Assembly: GCA_958298945.1 (NCBI GenBank)
Contig: CATQJD010000111.1
Coordinates: forward strand, 930,001-994,000
Length of the DNA: 64,000 bases
Direction: 5' to 3'
Origin: Atherix ibis
Taxonomy: Eukaryota; Arthropoda; Insecta; Diptera; Athericidae
Both the position numbers and the translations under genes were made by a program. Positions 12,474 to 22,231 of the stretch are shown piece after piece. Every line of letters starts with the position of its first letter. The first letter of the stretch is position 1. Below the pieces are notes generated by a model. It was not told the DNA's origin. It ran no database searches and worked only from the letters and a program-made list of their open reading frames with translations.

Positions 12474-12628
12474 GGCGATAAGTTCTGCGAGCAATTTAGA
12501 AAACTGAAACGTGGAAAAATATATATATAAAACATAAAAGAAAAAAGAAAAAAAAAAAAGAAAAAAGAAAAATAGCAAAAAATACAGTGATTTATTTTAA
12601 CAAAACTAAGCCCAGTACGAGGTATGTT
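12439..12628 (+). other. Retrotransposon 5' UTR with A-rich tract
   Basis: About 190 bp between the element's 5' end and the first long-frame ATG. After the promoter it becomes almost pure A with scattered G (about 12532-12580). A minimal upstream frame ATG-TTA-TGA starts at 12624; its stop overlaps the ORF1 ATG at 12629. It could mildly reduce or modulate ORF1 initiation, but this is inference. Confidence 0.7.
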
Positions 12629-14293
12629 ATGATAAACTCAGATCAAACAAAAAACCAGAATAATGTGATAGACAACACAGCAATAAAAATTAACACATTA
12701 ACAAATAGTGAAAAAGACCAGCAAAGTGCAAAAAATGAAAATAACAGTGAAAACATTACCCTGTCAAAAAAAAAGAAAATAATTAAACCTTCATTCCAAA
12801 TAAAATCTCTAATGGCAAACAAAGGAAAAAAAAACAATAAACCTAAAACTAAACAAGACGTGTTAGAAGAAAACAGCTGGTTAAAAACTGAGATAGATAA
12901 ACTCAAAAAAATAATTAAAATATTATCAAAATCAACATCAATAGACAATAAAAATGATAAGTACACAAACCGGTTTGAGTCACTAGAAATTGATATGGAC
13001 GATGAAGGACAAGAAACAACAATAGAACAAGTAAGGGATAACTCAAATAATGAGAAAATAGTAGTGTACGATGAAATCGAAAATGATGAGTTTATAACAC
13101 AGATGAGAAAAAAAAACTTACACAGGCAAAAAATAAACAAAAAAACGCAACAATGTAGCAACAATTCAACCTCTCGTGACAAATCACAAAGCACAAAAAC
13201 TGCAGTCCAACAACCCGAAAATAATATAGATGAAAACAGCACAAATGATACAATGAACACACAAGAAGTTGAAAAGCCGAGTGAAAAAATAAAAATATCA
13301 AAACGAGTAAAAATTCCACCGATTTACACAGAAGGACAAGAACCAAATGAATTAATCACCCTTTTAGCTGATAAATATAAAATAAATAAAACAGATTTCT
13401 ACATTAAAAGAATTAAGGCTGAAAAATATGGCATTTACGTAAACAACATAGAAAATTATAACACTGCTAAAAAAGCCTTAGACTTAGTAAATACAAACTA
13501 CTTCTCATTCACCCCCAATACAGAAAAAAATACAACACTAGTGCTAAAAGGACTACACGCAAATGAAACAGAAGAAAATATCATAGAGTCCTTAAAAGCG
13601 TTGAACATAGAAAGTGTACAATTTATGAAAGTTATGAGACTAAATACAAAAAAATCAATAACAAAGAATAAAATATTGCCTATATACTTAGTGCAGGTTG
13701 CGCCAGGAAGTAACATAGCTGAAATACACAAAATAAAATATATTAACAACCAAGTTGTTAAATGGGAAAAACTTATAAAAAAAGATATACTGCAATGTAA
13801 GCGATGCCAAAGGCTAGGACACGCAGCTCCAAACTGCAAAATGACCTACCAATGCGTGAAATGTAAAGAAGGACATAATCCGGGTGAATGCGCAATACAA
13901 TTCAACAATGAAAGCCAAAATATGCTATACTGCGCTCTTTGCAACAACTACGGCCACCTGGCTTCATATAAAGGATGTCCAATATATGTTAAGTATAAAG
14001 CACAAATAGAAGCAAAGAAAAAAATGACACAAGACAAATTGAAACAACGTACAGAAATGTTAAACAACTACACAAAACCAAATAAGTCATTTGCAAGTCT
14101 TTTCAGTGATAGAAATGCAAATATAACCGCCATAGATAAAGTGGGAGCGGAAGAGGTATTAACCCCAAATGACAATTATATAAAGTCGACACTGGAACTT
14201 ATATGCAATAAACTAAACTCATTTAACACAATAATAAAAAACAATTCATCAAGAATTGAATTCTTATTCGAAACACTAATTCATAATGAATAA
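12629..14293 (+). CDS. ORF1: Gag-like nucleic-acid-binding protein with three zinc knuckles (554 aa)
   Basis: ORF1 proteins of Jockey-clade elements bind the element RNA and form the ribonucleoprotein that carries it to the nucleus. The open frame extends upstream to 12587 through a GTG, but the first in-frame ATG is at 12629, so the eukaryotic protein starts there. Residues ~1-225 are Lys/Asn/Gln/Glu-rich and probably disordered, with a short coiled-coil-like stretch near 75-105. Residues ~229-385 resemble the insect PRE_C2HC region that precedes Gag zinc fingers (starting at a PPIY motif). Three knuckles follow: C390-C393-H398-C403 (CX2CX4HX4C), C409-C412-H416-C421 (CX2CX3HX4C) and C435-C438-H443-C450 (CX2CX4HX6C). 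A basic tail ends the protein. The frame is intact and overlaps ORF2 by 8 bp (ATGAATAA). Confidence 0.93.
   Translation: MINSDQTKNQNNVIDNTAIKINTLTNSEKDQQSAKNENNSENITLSKKKKIIKPSFQIKSLMANKGKKNNKPKTKQDVLEENSWLKTEIDKLKKIIKILSKSTSIDNKNDKYTNRFESLEIDMDDEGQETTIEQVRDNSNNEKIVVYDEIENDEFITQMRKKNLHRQKINKKTQQCSNNSTSRDKSQSTKTAVQQPENNIDENSTNDTMNTQEVEKPSEKIKISKRVKIPPIYTEGQEPNELITLLADKYKINKTDFYIKRIKAEKYGIYVNNIENYNTAKKALDLVNTNYFSFTPNTEKNTTLVLKGLHANETEENIIESLKALNIESVQFMKVMRLNTKKSITKNKILPIYLVQVAPGSNIAEIHKIKYINNQVVKWEKLIKKDILQCKRCQRLGHAAPNCKMTYQCVKCKEGHNPGECAIQFNNESQNMLYCALCNNYGHLASYKGCPIYVKYKAQIEAKKKMTQDKLKQRTEMLNNYTKPNKSFASLFSDRNANITAIDKVGAEEVLTPNDNYIKSTLELICNKLNSFNTIIKNNSSRIEFLFETLIHNE
13796..13978 (+). other. 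Zinc-knuckle cluster of ORF1
   Basis: Three consecutive Cys/His knuckles with complete ligands. Knuckle spacing is CX2CX4HX4C, CX2CX3HX4C and CX2CX4HX6C. The last is followed by the YKGCP context typical of insect non-LTR Gag proteins. No ligand is missing, consistent with a functional ORF1 and a young copy. Confidence 0.9.
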
Positions 14294-15008
14294 CGCGGCA
14301 AGAAAAACAAATCTAAAATGCATTGCAATAAATGTAAATTCCCTCATAAACATAGAAAGGCAACACTTTCTAAACTCTTTTTTAAATGAACATAAACCTG
14401 ATATAATGCTATTAAGTGAAACCAAATTAAATAATAAAAGGAAAATAACGTTAGAAAACTATAACATTACAAGACAAGACAGACCAAACTCACAACAAGG
14501 TGGAGGAACAGCAATATTAATTAAAAAAAACATAAAATTCCAGGTTATCAACCAGACAGAAATCAATAATTTCAAATGCCTAGAAGTATCATCCATAGGC
14601 ATAAAAACACAAAACCAAACAAAACTTATCATAGTTTCAGCTTATGCAACACACCTAAATTCTGAATCTTTTGACAAAGAATTTGAGCAATTATTTAACA
14701 TACTACAGCTAGATAGAATAGAAAATTATTACATTGTTGCAGGCGACTTAAATGCGAAACACACGAGCTGGAAAAACAAATACAATAATGAGAGAGGAAC
14801 TTTTCTAAATGCATGGATGAATACAAACAGCATAGATTATAAAATTAAACTGCACCACAGTGAATTTCCCACGTATATTAGAAGCGGATCATATCTAGAC
14901 ATCTGCATAGCAGATAACCGATTGCAGTTCGATATTGAAAGAAACAACAGGCAGCTAAGAACACTAACATATGATAGTGACCATAGCGCACTACTTTTTG
15001 ACCTTGAA
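14286..15008 (+). other. APE-type endonuclease domain of ORF2
   Basis: The N-terminal ~240 residues of ORF2 hold every signature of apurinic-endonuclease-like LINE endonucleases: INVNS, LLSETK, SAY, GDLNAKH and SDHSAL. This domain makes the first-strand nick that exposes the primer for target-primed reverse transcription. The A/T-rich insertion site (TTTT/AAAA around the TSD) is a plausible target for such an enzyme. Confidence 0.9.
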
Positions 15009-16059
15009 CTGAGTTCAATAAATGACAATATCATTGAAGAATCAGAAGAAGAAACATACTACCTAGATTTTAAAAAAACAAACTGGAAAAAGTTTCAAAG
15101 AATGCTCGAAAAACTAGATCAAGAGACACCACAAGAACATAAAATCCCAAACAATACAAACCTAACAAATCAACAAATAGACATGTATATCGCGAAAATT
15201 GAATCATTAATAAAAAACAGCATAGAAAAAACAGTACCAAAAAATAAAACTAAAACATACATAAAAAACTACACAAACCCAATTATTTTAAAAATAGAAA
15301 AACAAAAAATTACGGTCCTGAAGGCTTTAAGAATTCTATACAGGCAAAATTGTAACAGAAATGATCGAAGATTAATACGCCTGAAATCTATCTTATCAAA
15401 TCTGAAATCACTGAGCAAACAACAATTTAGACTTACTATAAACAAATTTTGGGAAACCAAAATATCCAACATCACACCGTCAAATACAGATATGTTCCCC
15501 ACACTGAATAAGATATTTAGGAGAAAAGAATCCTTGAAAATTAATTACCTTAAAGTAAGCCCAGAATTCGCCAACCGAATAAACGCATCCAACAATGAGG
15601 AAATCGACAATGAAGGAAATTTGATCATAAAGGACAATAATAACATAGCGAAAATCCTAGGAAAAGTACTTGAAGAAAAACATGAATTACACACAAACGG
15701 AAATGAATCCATAAACGAAATAGTAGAAGCAGAAAAAAACAACTTCAGAACCACAAATCAACATCCACTACTAATATTTTCAGATTCAACCAAAGCAGAT
15801 TCACTCAACCAAGAACAAACACAAAACTATTTAATAACAATGGAAAACCTGATAGACATATTAGATAGATCAAAGAATAAAAATTCGTCTGGGATAGACA
15901 ACATACCCAATACAATACTAAAACACTTGACGAAAAATATAATCAGAAAATACGTTATTATATTTAATAACGCGTTAAATAATGGATACTTCCCAGTAGT
16001 ATGGAAAACGGCAAAAGTTATAGCTATCCCCAAACCAGGAAAAGATCCAACAAAACCCC

Positions 16060-16064
16060 AAAAA
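16060..16064 (+). other. Frameshift site in ORF2 (A5 run with one extra A)
   Basis: Upstream of this run the zero frame encodes IPKPGKDPTKPQ. Downstream, the conserved NYRPISLLP-type reverse-transcriptase motif is encoded one base out of frame. A one-base excess in the A5 run explains this exactly. No second disruption was seen between 16065 and 17499. Confidence 0.88.
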
Positions 16065-16554
16065 TTACAGACCAATCAGCTTATTACCGAATATAAGCAA
16101 AATATTCGAAAAATGCATAAACAAAAGCATAGTTGAAACAACAGAACGACTAAACATCATAACAGATTACCAATTCGGTTTTCGACAATATCACTCAACA
16201 GTACACACAATAAACAAATTCACATCAGATATATGCTGGCATATAAACAAAAAAGAATGTGTAGGAGCAGTCACGGTGGACCTCGCCGACGCCTTCACAT
16301 CAGTATGGAATGACGGCTTAATATATAAACTAATAAAGTATAACTTTCCAAGACATCTAATTAAAATACTTGATAATATGTTAGAAAATAAAAAATTTAT
16401 ATTGGATATAGAAAAAAAGTCACAGAAAACTATATTTAATATTAGCAACGGACTGCAACAAGGTACACTGACGTCACCTATCCTTTTTATAATATATATA
16501 AACGACCTATTACAAAATTTAAATAAAAAAAATGATAATAGTCACGCAATTGCC

Positions 16555-16566
16555 TTTGCGGATGAC
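16555..16566 (+). other. Reverse-transcriptase catalytic motif C (FADD)
   Basis: The codons ttt-gcg-gat-gac encode F-A-D-D, in the downstream frame of ORF2, with AFADDITIY context. This is the metal-binding catalytic pair of LINE reverse transcriptases and is intact here, although separated from the start codon by the frameshift. Confidence 0.92.
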
Positions 16567-17574
16567 ATTACAATTTATGTAGCCAACAAAGACATACAAA
16601 TCATAACTGCTAAACTTCAATCGATGTTCGATAGTATTCGGGACTATACTAAGTCTTGGCGATTAAGAATAAATTATAGCAAGTGCGAGGCTATCCTTTT
16701 TAGAAACATCATAAAATTATGCCATTCATCGGTTCAAAAAAATTGGAAACAATTTGAAATAAGAGCAAATGAAAACGACATAATAAAGGGCAGCAGAGAA
16801 ATAAAACATCTGGGGGTATGGTTAAAACATAACCTAAATCATGACTCACACATTAAAAAACAGATACAAAAAGCATATTATGCGCTAAACATCAGCAAAA
16901 AACTATTCTGCAATAAACACCTACTTCCTAGGGTCAAAATAATTGCATACCAAGCATTAATAAGACCAATAATGACATATGCTTGCCCAACATGGTACAA
17001 CATTGGACCAACCGTAATGGAAAAACTTAGAAAAATAGAAAGAAAATGTTTAAGAAGATGCCTAAATATACACAGAAAACCTGAAACCGATCACACACAC
17101 TACATATCAAACAAAAAACTATACAACGCCAGTAACATCATACGAATTGACAATCACATCATAGATTTAATCAGAAATCACATCACCAGTTTACCAAGAG
17201 TATCACAAAATAGTCTAATTTGTCACAGGCAATACATAAATGATGAATACATAGAAGAAACGATGAAAACAGGCTTCATCCCGCCAGAAGCATTTACATA
17301 CCTAGACAAAAAAGGATATATACAAGACGAAAATAAAAATCCCATTTTCTACCACTCAAAAAGGAGAGCAACACAAAAACAAATGTACAACCAGCCAAAT
17401 TCAAATAACATACATCTATCCATGGATATATCAACAAAAGACAGAAATACCACAGTAAAACGTGATAAATACTGGTGGTTAGAAGAACCAACATTATAGG
17501 AACAACATTTAAAAGTGGTACATAGTAGGGGGTAGATATAGCTTTATAGGTTAAGTAGATTAGTACATTTTATT

Positions 17575-17595
17575 AATAAAAAAAAAAAAAAAAAA
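17575..17595 (+). promoter_or_regulatory. Internal AATAAA fused to an 18-A tract
   Basis: AATAAA at 17575-17580 runs straight into A18 (17578-17595), then GAGTAACC begins unrelated sequence. It may be a genomic A-tract of the family 3' UTR. It may instead be the original 3' end of the element, with downstream sequence acquired by transcriptional read-through. Confidence 0.6.
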
Positions 17596-17836
17596 GAGTA
17601 ACCATACGACAGTTTTCACACAATAATTTTCTGTCGAATATAAAATCCAAAAAAAAACTATAATATAAATTATTATATATAAACTATGAAATTTTTTTTG
17701 GCAAAACAAATCAAAAAGGAAATAATACCGCAAATATGAATTTCTAGAGCATACCATGTGTATCAGTAGAAATAATAAAAAAGTACAAAAATCGAATTGT
17801 TCTCTTTTTCTAGTTTTAGTATGAACTACACAAAAA

Positions 17837-17864
17837 AATAAAATGTAAAAATTGATGAAATAAA
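17837..17864 (+). promoter_or_regulatory. Polyadenylation signals (two AATAAA)
   Basis: AATAAA occurs at 17837-17842 and 17859-17864. The second lies 13 nt upstream of the first A of the terminal tail at 17872, a normal distance for cleavage and polyadenylation. Confidence 0.8.
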
Positions 17865-17871
17865 ACTATTT

Positions 17872-17890
17872 AAAAAAAAAAAAAAAAAAA
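17872..17890 (+). other. Poly(A) tail of the retrotransposon (14-19 A)
   Basis: An uninterrupted run of 19 A; up to five of them may be the A residues of the target-site duplication. A pure terminal A-tail is the hallmark of target-primed reverse transcription, and its lack of interruptions is consistent with a recent insertion. Confidence 0.9.
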
Positions 17891-17902
17891 CAAATTTTAA
17901 GA
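17886..17902 (+). repeat. Target-site duplication, 3' copy
   Basis: CAAATTTTAAGA at 17891-17902, preceded by A residues merging with the tail, repeats 12422-12438 exactly. The satellite then continues with ACAAGTGGACTCAG. Confidence 0.92.
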
Positions 17903-18370
17903 ACAAGTGGACTCAGTGTGTTTATTTTTGCCTCCTATTTTCTGAGAAAACTGGTCCCTGGTGTAAAAAGTTGATTTTCTTGCATTTTTGGTTCAAATTT
18001 CGGATTTTTGCATATATTTTAGTTGCCGATTTATTATTTATTCTTTGAGCGCTCTTTCTTAGCCTTTTCTTGTGGATTTTTTTTGTTATATGCCGGGCAG
18101 GTAGTTTAGCATATTTTTTTTAATACTTTTTTATGTTTTCCTTTATTTTGTTTAAAAAAAAACGCCATTTTCATAGTGAAAAACCAATTTCAAAGACAAA
18201 AACAACAAATTATATGCAATATTTTCTACAATTTGCCCACAGAAATTTATTCTGAAAGGACACTCTTCCTCCGATCAGGATAATAAGATCCAGAGAAGCT
18301 TCACCCAATTGTTTGCAACAAAACCAAAATAAAAATCTCCAAAAAACCTTCATTTTCATAGAGAAAAACA
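17886..18370 (+). repeat. Deleted (479-bp type) monomer resuming the dimer phase after the insertion
   Basis: It carries the GTGTGTTTATTTTT, GGTCCCTGG, 22-bp deletion (junction about 18001) and GTAGTTTAGCATAT markers of the deleted dimer subunit. It therefore follows in register from the full-length subunit that ends at the 5' target-site duplication. Confidence 0.85.
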
Positions 18371-21300
18371 AATTTTAAGAACAAGTGGACTCAGCGTAAT
18401 TATTTTTGCCTCCTATTTTCTGAGAAAACTGGTCGCCTGGTGTAAAAAGTTGATTTTCTTGCATTTTTGGTTCAAATTTCGGATTTGTCGGGTTTTTTGT
18501 TTGGATTTTTGCATATATTTTGGTAGCCGATTTATTATTTATTCTTTGAGCGCTCTTTCTTAGCCTTTTCTTGTGGATTTTTTTTGTTATATGCCGGGCA
18601 GGTGATTTAGCAAATGTTTTTTTAATACTTTTTATGTTTTCCTTTACTTTGTTTTTAAAAAAACGCCATTTTCATAGTGAAAAACCAATTTCGAAGACAA
18701 AAACAACAAATTATATGCAATTTTTTCTACAATTTGCCTACAGAAATTTATTCTGAAAGGACACTCTTCCTCCGATCAGGATAATAAGATCCAGAGAAGC
18801 TTCGCCCAGTTATTTTTGCCTCCTATTTTCTGAGAAAACTGGTCGCCTGGTGTAAAAAGTTGATTTTCTTGCATTTTTGGTTCAAATTTCGGATTTGTCG
18901 TGTTTTTTGTTTGGATTTTTGCATATATTTTGGTTGCCGATTTATTATTTATTCTTTGAGCGCTCTCTCTTAGCCTTTTTTTGTGGATTTTTTTTGTTAT
19001 ATGCCGGGCAGGTGGTTTAGCAAATGTTTTTTTAATACTTTTTTATGTTTTCCTTTATTTTGTTTAAAAAAAAACGCCATTTTCATAGTGAAAAACCAAT
19101 TTCAAAGACAAAAACAACAAATTATATGCAATATTTTCTACAATTTGCCCACAGAAATTTATTCTGAAAGGACACTCTTCCTCCGATCAGGATAATAAGA
19201 TCCAGAGAAGCTTCGCCCAGTTGTTTGCAACAAAACCAAAATAAAAATCTCCAAAAAACCATCATTTTCATAGAGAAAAACAAATTTTAAGAACAAGTGG
19301 ACTCAGTGTAATTATTTTTGCTTCCTATTTTCTGAGAAAACTGGTCGTCTGGTGTAAAAAGTTAATTTTCTTGCATTTTTGGATCAAATTTCGGATTTGT
19401 CGGGTTTTTTGTTTGGATTTTTGCATATATTTTGGTTGCCGATTTATTATTTATTCTTTGAGCGCTCTTTCTTAGCCTTTTCTTGTGGATTTTTTTTGTT
19501 ATATGCCGGGCAGGTGGTTAAGCAAATGAGTTTTTAATACTTTTTTATGTTTTCCTTTACTATGTTTTAAAAAAAAACGCCATTTTCATAGTAACAAACT
19601 TATTTCAAAGACAAAAACAACAAATTATATGCAATTTTTTCTACAATGTGCCCACAGAAATTTATTCTGAAAGGACACTCTTCCTCCGATCAGGACCATA
19701 AGATCCAGAGACGCTTCGCCCAATTGTTTGCAACAAAACCAAAATAAAAATCTTCAAAAAACCATCATGTTCATAGAGAAAAACAAATTTTAAGAACAAG
19801 TGGACTCAGTGTAATTATTTTTGCCTCCTATTTTCTGAGAAAACTGGTCGCCTGGTGTAAAAAGTTGATTTTCTTGCATTTTTGGTTCAAATTTCGGATT
19901 TGTCGGATTTTTTGTTTGGATTTTTGCATATATTTTGGTTGCCGATTTATTATTTATTCTTTGAGCGCTCTTTCTTAGCTTTTTCTTGTGGATTTTTTTT
20001 GTTATATGCCGGGCAGGTAGTTTAGCAAATGAGTTTTTGATACTTTTTTATGTTTTCCTTTACTTTGTTTTTAAAAAAACGCCATTTTCATAGTGAAAAA
20101 CCAATTTCAAAGATAAAAACAACAAATTATATGCAATTTTTTCTACAATTTGCCCACAGAAATTTATTCTGAAAGGACACTCTTCCTTCGATCAGGATAA
20201 TAAGATCCAGAGAAGCTTCGCCCAGTTGTTTGCAACAAAACCAAAATAAATATCTCCAAAAAACCATCATTTTCATAGAGAAAAACAAATTTTAAGAACA
20301 AGTGGACTCAGTGTAATTATTTTTGCCTCCTATTTTCTGAGAAAACTGGTTGCCTGGTGTAAAAAGTTGATTTTCTTGCATTTTTGGTTCAAATTTCGGA
20401 TTTGTCGGGTTTTTGTTTGGATTTTTCCATATATTTTGGTCGCCGATTTATTATTTATTCTTTGAGCGCTCTTTCTTAGCTTTTTCTTGTGGATTTCTTT
20501 TGTTATATGCCGGGCAGGCGGTTTAGCAAATGAATTTTTAATACTTTTTAATGTTTTCCTTTACTTTATTTTAAAAAAAACGCCATTTTCATAGTAAAAA
20601 ACTAATTTCAAAGGCAAAAACGACAAATTATATGCAATTTTTTCTACAATTTGCCCACAGAAATTTATTCTGATAGGACATTCTACCTCCGATCAGGATA
20701 ATAAGATCCAGAGAAGCTTCGCCCAGTTGTTTGCAACAAAACCAAAATAAAAATCTCCAAAAAACCATCATTTTCATAGAGAAAAACAAATTTTAAGAAC
20801 AAGTGGACTCAGTGTAATTATTTTTGCCTCCTATTTTCTGAGAAAACTAGTCGCCTGGTGTAAAAAGTTAATTTTCTTGCATTTTTGGTTCAAATTTCGG
20901 ATTTGTCGGGTTTTTTGTTTGGATTTTTTCATATATATTTTGGTTGCCGATTTATTATTTATTCTTTGAGCGCTCTTTCTTAGCCTTTTATTGTGGATTT
21001 TTTTTGTTATATGCTGGGCAGGTGGTTTACTAAATGAGTTTTTAATACTTTTTTATATTTTCCTTTACTTTGTTTTTAAAAAAACGCCATTTTCATAGTG
21101 AAAAACCAATTTCAAAGACAAAAACAACAAATTATATGCAATATTTTCTACAATTTGCCCACAGAAATTTATTCTGAAAGGACACTCTTCCTCCGATCAG
21201 GATAATAAGATCCAGAGAAGCTTCGCCCAGTTGTTTGCAACAAAACCAAAATAAAAATCTCCAAAAAACCATCATTTTCATAGAGAAAAACAAAGTTTAA

Positions 21301-22231
21301 GAACAAGTGGACTCAGTGTAATTATTTTTGCCTCCTATTTTCTGAGAAAACTGGTCGCCTGGTGTAAAAAGTTGATTTTCTTGCGTTTTTGGTTCAAATT
21401 TCGGATTTGTCGGGTTTTTTGTTTTGATTTTTGCATATATTTTGGTAGCCGATTTATTATTTATTCTTTGAGCGCTCTTTCTTAGCCTTTTCTTGTGGAT
21501 TTTTTTTGTTATATGCCGGGCAGGTAGTTTAGCATATTTTTTTAATACTTTTTTATGTTTTCCTTTATTTTGTTTAAAAAAAAACGCCATTTTCATAGTG
21601 AAAAACCAATTTCAAAGACAAAAACAACAAATTATATGCAATATTTTCTACAATTTGCCCACAGAAATTTATTCTGAAAGGACACTCTTCCTCCGATCAG
21701 GATAATAAGATCCAGAGAAGCTTCACCCAATTGTTTGCAACAAAACCAAAATAAAAATCTCCAAAAAACCTTCATTTTCATAGAGAAAAACAAATTTTAA
21801 GAACAAGTGGACTCAGCGTAATTATTTTTGCCTCCTATTTTCTGAGAAAACTGGTCGCCTGGTGTAAAAAGTTGATTTTCTTGCATTTTTGGTTCAAATT
21901 TCGGATTTGTCGGGTTTTTTGTTTGGATTTTTGCATATATTTTGGTAGCCGATTTATTATTTATTCTTTGAGCGCTCTTTCTTAGCCTTTTCTTGTGGAT
22001 TTTTTTTGTTATATGCCGGGCAGGTGATTTAGCAAATGTTTTTTTAATACTTTTTATGTTTTCCTTTACTTTGTTTTTAAAAAAACGCCATTTTCATAGT
22101 GAAAAACCAATTTCGAAGACAAAAACAACAAATTATATGCAATTTTTTCTACAATTTGCCTACAGAAATTTATTCTGAAAGGACACTCTTCCTCCGATCA
22201 GAATAATAAGATCCAGAGAAGCTTCGTCCAG
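18100..22231 (+). repeat. Block duplicated at ~3.42 kb distance (18.10-18.81 and 21.52-22.23 kb)
   Basis: The monomer with GTGATTTAGCAAATG, a short TACTTTTTATG and AATTTCGAAGAC followed by the 91-bp deletion appears near 18600 and again near 22020 with nearly identical sequence. A related copy lies near 23430. The segments just upstream also match (AGCATATTTTTTT subtype, then CAGCGTAATTATTTTT). Confidence 0.75.

Larger units (their letters stand above)
14286..17499 (+). pseudogene. ORF2: APE endonuclease + reverse transcriptase, broken by one +1 frameshift
   Basis: ORF2 of Jockey elements nicks chromosomal DNA and primes reverse transcription of the element RNA there. The ATG at 14286 lies within the last codons of ORF1 (8-bp overlap), suggesting reinitiation. 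Residues 1-~240 are the endonuclease, with N16 (INVNS), E45 (LLSETK), Y120, D154/N156 (GDLN), D205 and S231-D232-H233 (SDH) all present. The reverse transcriptase follows a GIDNIPN motif. The frame breaks in the A-run at 16060-16064, which carries one extra A after residue 592, and stops at 16134-16136. The next frame then carries the rest of the reverse transcriptase to 17499: motif A with VDLADAF near 16276 (unusual Thr after AF where many relatives have Asp), motif B QQGTLTSP near 16455-16480, and motif C FADD at 16555-16566. A C-terminal region with RPIMTYACP follows. Without the extra A the frame would span ~1,070 codons. There is no RNase H. The break could be real or a homopolymer error. 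Confidence 0.9.
17500..17871 (+). other. Retrotransposon 3' UTR
   Basis: About 370 bp of AT-rich non-coding sequence between the ORF2 stop and the terminal poly(A). An 18-A tract at 17578-17595, directly behind an AATAAA, divides it into a proximal ~80-bp part and a distal ~275-bp part. The distal part does not resemble the satellite. Confidence 0.8.
12439..17885 (+). mobile_element. Jockey-clade non-LTR retrotransposon, essentially full length (~5.45 kb)
   Basis: The element has a 5' UTR with internal promoter, ORF1 (Gag-like with three CCHC knuckles), ORF2 (APE endonuclease plus reverse transcriptase), an AATAAA signal and a poly(A) tail, with 12-17-bp target-site duplications and no terminal repeats. 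ORF2 ends after the reverse transcriptase and its C-terminal region with no visible RNase H (no TDGS-type motif). This favours the Jockey clade over the I clade. The coding strand is A-rich. The only obvious break in the coding sequence is one extra A in ORF2. The family name is not settled from sequence alone; G2/Jockey-3 of the melanogaster group is a candidate because of the satellite context. Confidence 0.93.

Noticed and set aside
12587..12628. N-terminal extension of ORF1 from a GTG at 12587.
   Set aside because: GTG is not a usual eukaryotic start; the first in-frame ATG is at 12629.
16060..16136. Programmed ribosomal frameshift joining the two halves of ORF2.
   Set aside because: There is no recognisable slippery heptamer plus structure, and Jockey-clade ORF2 is normally one frame. 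A one-base insertion or sequencing error is simpler.
14286..17499. I-clade assignment based on a protein of ~1,070 codons.
   Set aside because: No RNase H signature (TDGS-type motif) is visible after the reverse transcriptase. The arrangement fits the Jockey clade better.
12284..17757. Minus-strand open frames of 65-205 codons opposite the retrotransposon ORFs.
   Set aside because: They lie antisense to ORF1/ORF2, are Phe/Ser/Leu-rich mirror translations of A-rich codons, and show no domain.
12439..17885. LTR retrotransposon or endogenous virus.
   Set aside because: There are no terminal repeats, no protease or integrase and no envelope. The APE endonuclease, poly(A) tail and TSD define a non-LTR element.
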